Assembly (NCBI GenBank): GCA_023262855.1
Contig: JALQYQ010000038.1
Coordinates: 21,709-85,708, forward strand
Length of the DNA: 64,000 nucleotides
Source of the DNA: Crocinitomicaceae bacterium
GTDB lineage: Bacteria > Bacteroidota > Bacteroidia > Flavobacteriales_D > Crocinitomicaceae
Reading direction: 5' to 3'
Shown: one piece after another, positions 29,005-37,064 of the stretch
Layout: each line of letters begins with the position of its first letter
How positions within the stretch are numbered: position 1 is the first letter of the stretch
Program-made: the position numbers and the translations under genes
Notes under the pieces: generated by a model
What the model saw: the letters and a program-made list of their open reading frames with translations, nothing else
Database searches by the model: none
What the model was told of the DNA's origin: nothing

Positions 29005-30003
29005 TTACCAATTACGATTGAAAGGAGCATCCACCATTTTTTCTTCAGTAGCAGTTTTCAATGCATAGTTAAAACCACTGTAAACAGAATAAGATCCAAC
29101 ATTTCCTTGTTTATCAATTGCCAAGAAGCAACACTGTAAATTCGTTAAATCCTTGTGCTTTGCAATGATTCGTTCAACAGCCATTTTACAAGCTTCCATT
29201 GGTGAATGTCCGTGACGCATAAGTTCAACAACAGTATGACTTCCAGCAATGCGAATAATCGCTTCACCTAAACCAGTTGCTGTTGCTGCCCCAACTTCAG
29301 AATCAATAAACAATCCTGCTCCAATGATTGGTGAATCGCCAACACGACCATGCATTTTATAGGCCCAACCACTTGTTGTACAAGCGCCACTAAAATTGCC
29401 ATATTGATCCATTGCCAATAAGCCAATTGTATCGTGGTTTTCGTGATTAATTTCTGGCTTTTTAAACAAATCAGCGTTTTCTTTCTTCCATTTTTTGTAT
29501 TCGGCTTTCACTTCTGGAATCGGCGTTTTAATCGTCTCAAAACCATGTTCCAAGGCAAATTTTTTCGCTCCTGCTCCAACCAACATCACGTGTTGCGTTT
29601 TATCCATCACTGCTCGTGCAACCGAAATTGGATGTGCAATTCCTTCTAAAAACGCTACGGAACCGCAACGCGAATCATTGTCCATAATACAAGCATCCAA
29701 GGTTACATGTCCATCGCGATCTGGCATCCCTCCGATTCCAACACTGCGATTTGTTAAATCAGATTCGGTTACTTTTACACCTGCTTCAACGGCATCAATG
29801 GCTGAACCTCCATTTTCCAATACTTTCCAAGCAGCAGCATTCGCAGCCAATCCATGATTCCAAGTAGAAATGATAATAGGTCCTTTTGCTTTCCCTTCGA
29901 AAGATTGACCAAATAACTCGCCTGCTTTTAATGGTTGAACAGCACTTAATGCAGCACCAGCCAATCCCAATTTTAAAAATTTTCTACGTTGCTGATCTGC
30001 CAT
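29005..30003 (-). CDS. N4-(beta-N-acetylglucosaminyl)-L-asparaginase (glycosylasparaginase), Ntn hydrolase
   Basis: Tat-like MADQQRRKFLKLGLAGAALSA; GGSAIDAVEAGVKVTESDLTNRSVGIGGMPDRDGHVTLDACIMD; ENHDTIGLLAMDQYGNFSGACTTSGWAYKMHGRVGDSPIIGAGLF. Confidence 0.92.
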   Translation of the reverse strand: MADQQRRKFLKLGLAGAALSAVQPLKAGELFGQSFEGKAKGPIIISTWNHGLAANAAAWKVLENGGSAIDAVEAGVKVTESDLTNRSVGIGGMPDRDGHVTLDACIMDNDSRCGSVAFLEGIAHPISVARAVMDKTQHVMLVGAGAKKFALEHGFETIKTPIPEVKAEYKKWKKENADLFKKPEINHENHDTIGLLAMDQYGNFSGACTTSGWAYKMHGRVGDSPIIGAGLFIDSEVGAATATGLGEAIIRIAGSHTVVELMRHGHSPMEACKMAVERIIAKHKDLTNLQCCFLAIDKQGNVGSYSVYSGFNYALKTATEEKMVDAPFNRNW

Positions 30004-30004
30004 C

Positions 30005-31075
30005 TTATTGATTTTTAAGTTCGTTCGCCAACCATTTTTGGTACACTTTCGCATACGCTTCATGTTTTGAATACTCAACAGAAAAATCGTGTCTGCCTGA
30101 GTAATCTGGTTTTGCCATCATAAAAATGTAGTTGTTATTGTCGCGATTCAGAACTGCATCAACCGTTTGAGATGGCGGAATGCAAATTGGTCCCGGAGGC
30201 AATCCATTAATTTTATAGGTATTGTAGGCACAATCAATGTTTTTGTGCTCATTTAATAAACGCTGAACACCATCCAATTTATCGCCCCAACAGAATTTAA
30301 AGGTTGGATCTGATTGTAATTTGATGCCTTGATTGATACGATTCAAATACAAACCTGCAATTATCGGCCATTCATCTGCGTGTTTTCCTTGTTCCGAATA
30401 AACAATACTTGCCAAAGTCACAGCTTCTGAAGGAGATTTTAATCCAACCTTGATCAATTTCGTCATGCGCTCTGCTGTCCAAAAGTTTTTAAATTCTTGT
30501 GCCATGCGCTCAACAAATTCCTTTTCATCCGTATCGTAATACATTTTGTAGGTATTTGGTAAAAACATCGCTGGCATTTGCTCACGCGTAAATCCGTATT
30601 TTTCAAGTGTTGCATCTTCATCCAAAAAGTTCACAAGTTTGGTTGAATCCGCCATAATGTTTGCACAAACCTTTTCTGCTAATTGATAAATATCTCTGCA
30701 ATTATTAAACGTTACTGAAACTTCGACTTCTCCATTTCCATTTCCTGCAGCATTCAAGGTGAAACCATTCAAAAGTGTGCGGTATTGCGTTCCTGCTTCA
30801 ATTGAATATTTCCCCAAGGCAATTTTCTCTTTTGTCAAACCTTTGTATTCCGCCACTTTCACAAATGCGTCAACATCATCAATGATTCCTTGTTTTTGTA
30901 AATCCGCTGCTAATTCTTCAACACTAATTGGTGCTTTGATGAAATAGTCAACCGTTGCAGAATTGCTAGTTCCCGTTCTACTACTTAAATACAATGAAAT
31001 TTTAGGGAAAGCGACAATTCCACCTACTAAAATCACAACAGCGACTACGCCAAGGATTATTTTTCTTTTAGACAT
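30005..31075 (-). CDS. mltG: Endolytic transglycosylase MltG
   Basis: SVEELAADLQKQGII; LASIVYSEQGKHADEWPIIAGLYLNRINQGIKLQSDPTFKFCWG; NTYKINGLPPGPICIPPSQTVDAVL. Confidence 0.92.
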   Translation of the reverse strand: MSKRKIILGVVAVVILVGGIVAFPKISLYLSSRTGTSNSATVDYFIKAPISVEELAADLQKQGIIDDVDAFVKVAEYKGLTKEKIALGKYSIEAGTQYRTLLNGFTLNAAGNGNGEVEVSVTFNNCRDIYQLAEKVCANIMADSTKLVNFLDEDATLEKYGFTREQMPAMFLPNTYKMYYDTDEKEFVERMAQEFKNFWTAERMTKLIKVGLKSPSEAVTLASIVYSEQGKHADEWPIIAGLYLNRINQGIKLQSDPTFKFCWGDKLDGVQRLLNEHKNIDCAYNTYKINGLPPGPICIPPSQTVDAVLNRDNNNYIFMMAKPDYSGRHDFSVEYSKHEAYAKVYQKWLANELKNQ

Positions 31076-31581
31076 AATTGAAAATTAATTTCGTCAATTC
31101 GTTGACCTTTATATAAAAACCATTCTTTGCGAATTCCCACTTGATGAAAACCGCATTTCGTAAACAAATGAATACTTTCCGTATTATCGGCTTGAATCGA
31201 GCAATACAAATTGTGTAACGCCAAAAATTCACGCGCGTATGCAACCATCAACACCAAACTTTCAGAAGCATATCCTTTTTGTTTGTGCACTTGGTCACCA
31301 ATTAAAATTCCAACAGCTGCATTGCCATTTCGGAAATCGACATCGTATAAATCGATTGCTCCAACAGGTTCTTCTGTATCATTTAAACAAATCATCAAGC
31401 GCAATTGTCCAGTAGAACGAATGTGTTGTTGCTGTTCGATTAATTGAAGAATTCCATGCATGGAAAAAGGTACTTCCGTATCTGTCACCTTCCAATGTGC
31501 AGGATTATTCTCCCACAACATCAGCTTAGTTGCATCTGAAGGTTCAACTGGTCTTAGAAATATGTTTTTCCCTTTTAACAT
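31057..31581 (-). CDS. GNAT family N-acetyltransferase
   Basis: NIFLRPVEPSDATKLMLWENNP ... GILIGDQVHKQKGYASESLVLM ... FTKCGFHQVGIRKEWFLYKGQRIDEI. Confidence 0.85.
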   Translation of the reverse strand: MLKGKNIFLRPVEPSDATKLMLWENNPAHWKVTDTEVPFSMHGILQLIEQQQHIRSTGQLRLMICLNDTEEPVGAIDLYDVDFRNGNAAVGILIGDQVHKQKGYASESLVLMVAYAREFLALHNLYCSIQADNTESIHLFTKCGFHQVGIRKEWFLYKGQRIDEINFQLCLKEK

Positions 31582-32074
31582 CCTTTAATTTCTGCAAGCG
31601 ATTGGTAATATCTTCTTGATTATAGTTTAATATTCCCCGATAATCGTTGTCCAAATTTACTCCAAATACTTTTTCAATCTTGTTTCGATCTTGCAAATAT
31701 TTCAACAATTCAGAAAGTTGACGCACTTCACTTAAGCAATTGAATAACTGAGAAATAGGTGTTAAACAGGTTGCTATATTTGGTTCAGCATGTTGATAGC
31801 GATCATATACTTCTTGAACGTAAGATGGAATAATCGATTGATTGAGTTCTATAAACAAGGCTGGAATCGATTTCTTTTGAATTAGCTGAAAAGCTTTGAA
31901 ACTATCAATTCCATTGTCTTTCCCCTTTACTTTTAGACTGAAATATTTGCCGTTTATTGAACAACCAATGTGTGGTGGAATTTTATTCGCGTGCCAAATC
32001 CACAAATAAAAGCCCTTTTCAAATCGAGTGGTTTCGTCGAAAGAATCAATTGTTTGGAATTCGAAACTATACAT
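31544..32074 (-). CDS. Hypothetical protein
   Basis: Intact 176-aa ORF (MYSFEFQTIDSFDETTRFEKGFYLWIWHANKIPPHIGCSINGKYFSLK) overlapping dapF and GNAT genes at both ends. Confidence 0.7.
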   Translation of the reverse strand: MYSFEFQTIDSFDETTRFEKGFYLWIWHANKIPPHIGCSINGKYFSLKVKGKDNGIDSFKAFQLIQKKSIPALFIELNQSIIPSYVQEVYDRYQHAEPNIATCLTPISQLFNCLSEVRQLSELLKYLQDRNKIEKVFGVNLDNDYRGILNYNQEDITNRLQKLKDVKREKHISKTS

Positions 32075-32849
32075 GCATGGTTCCTTTAAACACAAATTCT
32101 GCAGGTCCAATTAATTGAATGTTCTCAAAGGAATTGTTTCCTAAATACGCATATGCAACCTTTAAATTTCCACCTTTCACTTTGACATTTATTTCGTAGT
32201 CACCTGTTCTGTTTTCCAATGTTGCTAAAACTAAGGCACAAGCAGTAGCACCCGTTCCACATGAAAGTGTTTCATCTTCAACACCACGTTCGTAGGTTTC
32301 GATTTCAATTAAATCTGCCGCTTTCTTTTGCACCAAATTCACATTGATTCCTTCCTTTTTAAAACGTTCTGAGTAGCGAATCGACTTACCGTATTCAACA
32401 ATATCTTGAGTTGTCAATTGATCTACCAATTTCACAAAATGCGGTGAACCTGTATTTAGGATAAATACGCCGTTTGTTGACTCCACTGTTTCAACAGGCA
32501 ACATATCCAAGTAAACCAAATCATTTTTATACTGCGCACGATGCTCACCATCAATTCCCCAAAAACGACATTCAGCAATTGAAAGTCCAATTGAACCAGC
32601 AAATTTCACAGCACAACGTGCACCGTTTCCACAAAAACTTTTCGAACCATCTGAATTGTAGTAATCGACCTCAAAATCATAGCCCGAAACACGATTGATT
32701 TTAATTAAACCATCTGCTCCAATTCCAAAACGACGATCACACAAGTGAGCAATTTGCTCGATAGTCAACAAGTCATATTGCCCGGAAAGATTGTCTATCA
32801 TGACAAAATCGTTTCCTGTTCCTTGGTATTTTTCGAAGTGGATAATCAT
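32067..32849 (-). CDS. dapF: Diaminopimelate epimerase
   Basis: FEKYQGTGNDFVMIDN; YYNSDGSKSFCGNGARCAVKFA; ERGVEDETLSCGTGATACA. Confidence 0.95.
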   Translation of the reverse strand: MIIHFEKYQGTGNDFVMIDNLSGQYDLLTIEQIAHLCDRRFGIGADGLIKINRVSGYDFEVDYYNSDGSKSFCGNGARCAVKFAGSIGLSIAECRFWGIDGEHRAQYKNDLVYLDMLPVETVESTNGVFILNTGSPHFVKLVDQLTTQDIVEYGKSIRYSERFKKEGINVNLVQKKAADLIEIETYERGVEDETLSCGTGATACALVLATLENRTGDYEINVKVKGGNLKVAYAYLGNNSFENIQLIGPAEFVFKGTMHV

Positions 32850-32867
32850 TGTTGACAATTGTTTCGA

Positions 32868-32875
32868 CAAAGGTA
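32868..32875 (-). promoter_or_regulatory. Predicted -7 box of the dapF operon
   Basis: Minus strand TACCTTTG; no good -33 TTG seen at canonical spacing. Confidence 0.4.
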
Positions 32876-32987
32876 GTTTATTCCGTTCAAAAAAATGGCG
32901 ATTGCTTAACATTCTTTAACAGCCTAGCAGTAACAAAATAAAGGGTCAACGCGTTATTATTGCACTTAAATTTTAAATCAATTTCAA

Positions 32988-34457
32988 ATGAAAAACAACA
33001 TTAAACTTTTAGGGTTGGGTCTTTTGGGAGGAATGCTTCCACTTGGTGCGTATTTAATGTTGACCGCTTCCCCTTATCAAAGCTTATCAGATGAAGTTTT
33101 GGATGGCAATCGCCTCTACAATGCGCGCGCCGTTTCGTTCGATGGACAAAATTTAGCACCAAATTTTATTGATGCCTCAGAAACAACTATTAATTCAGTG
33201 GTTCACGTCACAACAAAAGTGGTTAAAACAACCTTTCAACGTGATCCGTTTCAAGAGTTCTTCTATGGACCTGGAGCTGGTGGACGTGAATTCAAACAAT
33301 TTGGAGCAGGAAGTGGTTCTGGCGTTATTGTATCTTCTGAAGGATATATCGTTACAAACAACCACGTGATTGAAGACGCAAGTGAAATTGAAGTAATTTT
33401 GAACGATAATTCTAAATATACAGCCAAATTAGTTGGAGCAGATCCATCGACGGACATTGCAGTTTTGAAAATTGAAGGTTCAGGATTTCAACCAATTGCA
33501 TTGGGAAATAGTGACGATTTACACATTGGTGAATGGGTTTTAGCCGTTGGAAATCCGTTTAATTTAACTTCAACTGTAACGGCTGGAATTGTTTCAGCAA
33601 AAGCTCGAAACATCAATTTATTGGCGGATCGCTCTCGAACAGATGTTGTTCCAATCGAATCATTCATTCAAACAGATGCTGCTGTGAATCCAGGAAACAG
33701 TGGTGGTGCATTGGTAAATGTGAAAGGTGAACTAATAGGAATCAACACGGCGATTGCTTCACAAACTGGAAGTTATTCAGGCTATTCATTTGCGATTCCG
33801 GTCAATTTAGTTGAAAAAGTATTGCGTGATTTAATTGACTTCGGGGTTGTTCAACGTGGTTTCTTAGGTGTTCAAATTGCGGATATCAATCAAGAGATTA
33901 AGGAGAAAAATGATCTTCCTAACACAAAAGGTGTTTACATTTCTAAAGTGACTGAAAACGGAAGTGCTGAAAAAGCCGGAGTTAAAGATGGAGAAGTCAT
34001 ATTAAAAATTGGTACAAAAGAAGTGAACTCAGTTGCTGAGTTGCAAGAAGAAATCGGAAAAAGAAGACCTGGCGACAAAGTTTCATTGACAATTCGCACG
34101 GCAAAAGGCGTTGAAGAAGTGAAGGAATTGGTTTTACGTAACCAAGATGGCGATACGAAGCTTGTTTCGAAAGAAGAAATTCAGAAAAATTTTGCGTTGG
34201 GTGCAACTTTTAGTGAATTAAGCAGTAAAGAGAAAAAAGAATTAAATATTACTTACGGAGTTAAGATTTCGACGATCAATTCTGGCAAATTAAAATCAAT
34301 TGGATTAGCACCTGGAATGATTATTACCAAGGTCAACAATGAGCCAATCGAAACGGTCGAACAATTAACAGGTAAGTTAAACGGGGTCAACAAAGGCGTA
34401 TTGCTGGAAGTGCTTTCAGAAAGCGGCAAAAAGGAATATTTCGGATTTGGCTTATAA
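32988..34457 (+). CDS. degP: Do/DegP-family periplasmic serine protease with PDZ domains
   Basis: GSGSGVIVSSEGYIVTNNHVIEDA; DPSTDIAVLKI; QTDAAVNPGNSGGALVNVKGELIGINTAI. Confidence 0.93.
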   Translation: MKNNIKLLGLGLLGGMLPLGAYLMLTASPYQSLSDEVLDGNRLYNARAVSFDGQNLAPNFIDASETTINSVVHVTTKVVKTTFQRDPFQEFFYGPGAGGREFKQFGAGSGSGVIVSSEGYIVTNNHVIEDASEIEVILNDNSKYTAKLVGADPSTDIAVLKIEGSGFQPIALGNSDDLHIGEWVLAVGNPFNLTSTVTAGIVSAKARNINLLADRSRTDVVPIESFIQTDAAVNPGNSGGALVNVKGELIGINTAIASQTGSYSGYSFAIPVNLVEKVLRDLIDFGVVQRGFLGVQIADINQEIKEKNDLPNTKGVYISKVTENGSAEKAGVKDGEVILKIGTKEVNSVAELQEEIGKRRPGDKVSLTIRTAKGVEEVKELVLRNQDGDTKLVSKEEIQKNFALGATFSELSSKEKKELNITYGVKISTINSGKLKSIGLAPGMIITKVNNEPIETVEQLTGKLNGVNKGVLLEVLSESGKKEYFGFGL

Positions 34458-34516
34458 AATCGTTTGGGGCACGGTTTTTGGTTGCGGCGCGATTAAAAAA
34501 ATAGTATGATTTTTTT

Positions 34517-34548
34517 TTGGAAATCAACTCTTTTTCATCGTACCTTTG
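34517..34548 (+). promoter_or_regulatory. Predicted rpoD promoter
   Basis: TTG (34517-34519)-N21-TACCTTTG (34541-34548). Confidence 0.65.
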
Positions 34549-34597
34549 CATCCATTTTTCCCACATTACAAATTAAAAAGGAGGAATTTAGTAGAGG

Positions 34598-35464
34598 ATG
34601 AGACAGCTAAAAATTACGAAGTCGATTACCAATCGCGAGAGTCAGTCGTTAGACAAATACTTGCAAGACATTGGTAAAGAGGAGTTGATAACAGCAGAAG
34701 AAGAGGTAGAACTAGCCCGCAAAATTAAACAAGGTGATCAAAGAGCCTTAGAGAAATTGACGAGAGCTAACTTGCGTTTCGTGGTATCCGTTGCAAAACA
34801 ATACCAAAACCAAGGACTTACACTTCCTGATTTAATTAATGAAGGCAACCTAGGACTTATCAAAGCTGCTCAAAAGTTTGATGAAACAAGAGGTTTTAAA
34901 TTTATTTCATACGCCGTTTGGTGGATTCGTCAATCGATTCTTCAAGCTTTGGCAGAACAAGCACGTATTGTTCGTTTGCCATTGAATCAAGTTGGATCAT
35001 TGAACAAAATCAACAAAGCATTTTCGCGCTTGGAACAAGAATTTGAGCGTCCACCATCTGCGGAAGAGTTAGCTGAAGCACTTGAAGTGCCAGAAGATAA
35101 AATCAAAGAAAGTTTAAATGTTTCTGGTCGTCACGTATCTATGGATGCTCCTCTTTCTGCTTCAGAAGATGGAGGAACATTGATGGACGTAATGGCTAAT
35201 ACAGATTCGCCAAAAGCGGATCACGCGTTGATGGCTGAATCATTGCAAAAAGAAATTGAGCGTTCATTGAGTACGTTGACTGACAAAGAGCGTGAAATTA
35301 TTCGCTTATTCTTTGGAATTGGAATGAACCATGGATTAACACTTGAGGAAATTGGAGCTAAGTTCAATTTAACACGTGAGCGTGTTCGACAAATCAAGGA
35401 AAAGGCAATCAGACGCTTACGACATACGTCGCGAAACAAACTTCTCAAAGCTTATTTGGGTTAA
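34598..35464 (+). CDS. rpoD: Primary RNA polymerase sigma factor RpoD/SigA
   Basis: [88 protein letters not shown]. Confidence 0.96.
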   Translation: MRQLKITKSITNRESQSLDKYLQDIGKEELITAEEEVELARKIKQGDQRALEKLTRANLRFVVSVAKQYQNQGLTLPDLINEGNLGLIKAAQKFDETRGFKFISYAVWWIRQSILQALAEQARIVRLPLNQVGSLNKINKAFSRLEQEFERPPSAEELAEALEVPEDKIKESLNVSGRHVSMDAPLSASEDGGTLMDVMANTDSPKADHALMAESLQKEIERSLSTLTDKEREIIRLFFGIGMNHGLTLEEIGAKFNLTRERVRQIKEKAIRRLRHTSRNKLLKAYLG

Positions 35465-35472
35465 TACTAAAG

Positions 35473-35505
35473 AAAGGCTTCCTACTCACGTGGGGAGCCT
35501 TTTTT
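35473..35505 (+). terminator. Terminator after rpoD
   Basis: aaggcttcc-tactcacgtg-gggagcctttttt hairpin plus T-run. Confidence 0.7.
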
Positions 35506-35557
35506 GCTTTATACAATTTGAAATTCTTTAATAATTAAATATAAAAACAACACAAAA

Positions 35558-37009
35558 ATGGAATCTGCTGTAGGATACGAAAAAGAGTTGAAATCGCACA
35601 TTGAAAGAGAACGTGCTGCTGTTAAACTTTCTAGTAAAGTTGGTGAATTGTTATACGACAAAGGAATTGAACTTGTTCTTTTCCGCAATCACTTAACAGA
35701 CACAACAATCTCTGAGATTTTAAACCTACACGAATATGCGCGTAAGGTTGTTAATAAACCAATCGACGTTTTCACATCTTCTGAGTTGGCTGAAGAAATC
35801 ATGAAAATGGATTTAGCCCCGTCAAAACTTGATATCGGTAAATTATCAAGCGAATGGTTAGCTGAAAAAGACAATTTCGCATCAAAAGCTGAATTCTTAA
35901 ATGTAAAATTAGCTGGTTTTGGTGTTACAACTGGACACAACATTGAACCAAGAGATGTTGTTTTGTATGGTTTCGGTCGTATCGGTCGTTTGGCTGCTCG
36001 CGAGTTAATTAAACAAGCTGGTAAAGGACAACAATTACGTTTACGTGCTATTGTTACACGTGGTTCTTCAGATGCAGATATTATTAAACGTGCTTCTTTA
36101 TTACGAAATGATTCAGTTCACGGAGCTTTCAAAGGATCTGTAATTGAAGATTTAGAAAATAAATCATTGATTATTAATGGACAAATTGTTCAAATGATCG
36201 ATGCAAACAACCCAGAGGACATCGATTACACAGCTTACGGAATTAATAATGCGTTGGTAATTGACAACACTGGTGTTTTCACTAACCGTGAAGCTTTGTC
36301 TAGACATTTAAAAGCTAAAGGTGTTTCTAAAGTATTGTTAACTGCACCAGGTAAAGAAATTCCAAACGTAGTATACGGTATCAATCAAGGAACTTTGGAT
36401 GTTGAGAACGAAAACATTTTCTCAGCTGCTTCTTGTACAACGAATGCCATCTCTCCTATTTTGAAAGTTGTGAATGACAAATACGGAGTTGTGAAAGGTC
36501 ATATTGAAACAGTTCACGCTTATACAAATGACCAAAACTTGTTGGATAACATGCACAAAAAACCAAGAAGAGGTCGTTCAGCTGCTGTTAACATGGTAAT
36601 TACATCTACTGGTGCTGGTTCTGCTGTAACGAAAGTTATTCCAGATTTAAAAGATAAATTAACGGCAAACGCTGTACGTGTCCCAACACCAAACGGTTCT
36701 TTGGCAATTTTATCATTGGAATTAAACGGAACTACTTCTGTTGAAGAAATCAATGCTTTGGTGCGTGATGCTGCTTTGAATGGTGATTTAGTAAATCAAA
36801 TTTTCTATTCATACGACCCAGAATTGGTGTCAAGTGATATAATCGGAAATACATGTTGTTCAGTATTCGATTCACATGCTTCTATCGTTTCAAACGATGG
36901 TAAAAATGTTGTGTTGTATGCTTGGTACGACAACGAGTTTGGTTATACAAAACAAGTGATTCGTTTAGCTAAACACATTACGAAAGTTCAACGAGCGATT
37001 TATTATTAA
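35558..37009 (+). CDS. gap: Glyceraldehyde-3-phosphate dehydrogenase with ~130-aa N-terminal extension
   Basis: VVLYGFGRIGRLAARELI; FSAASCTTNAISPILKVV; HAYTNDQNLLDNMHKKPRRGRSAAVNMVITSTGA; YAWYDNEFGYTKQV. Confidence 0.9.
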   Translation: MESAVGYEKELKSHIERERAAVKLSSKVGELLYDKGIELVLFRNHLTDTTISEILNLHEYARKVVNKPIDVFTSSELAEEIMKMDLAPSKLDIGKLSSEWLAEKDNFASKAEFLNVKLAGFGVTTGHNIEPRDVVLYGFGRIGRLAARELIKQAGKGQQLRLRAIVTRGSSDADIIKRASLLRNDSVHGAFKGSVIEDLENKSLIINGQIVQMIDANNPEDIDYTAYGINNALVIDNTGVFTNREALSRHLKAKGVSKVLLTAPGKEIPNVVYGINQGTLDVENENIFSAASCTTNAISPILKVVNDKYGVVKGHIETVHAYTNDQNLLDNMHKKPRRGRSAAVNMVITSTGAGSAVTKVIPDLKDKLTANAVRVPTPNGSLAILSLELNGTTSVEEINALVRDAALNGDLVNQIFYSYDPELVSSDIIGNTCCSVFDSHASIVSNDGKNVVLYAWYDNEFGYTKQVIRLAKHITKVQRAIYY

Positions 37010-37027
37010 TCGATCTTAACGAATAAA

Positions 37028-37060
37028 AAAAGTCCCGATTGAATGTCAATCGGGACTTTT
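37028..37060. terminator. Bidirectional terminator
   Basis: aaaagtcccgattga-atg-tcaatcgggactttt, 15-bp perfect stem between convergent genes. Confidence 0.85.
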
Positions 37061-37064
37061 TTGT

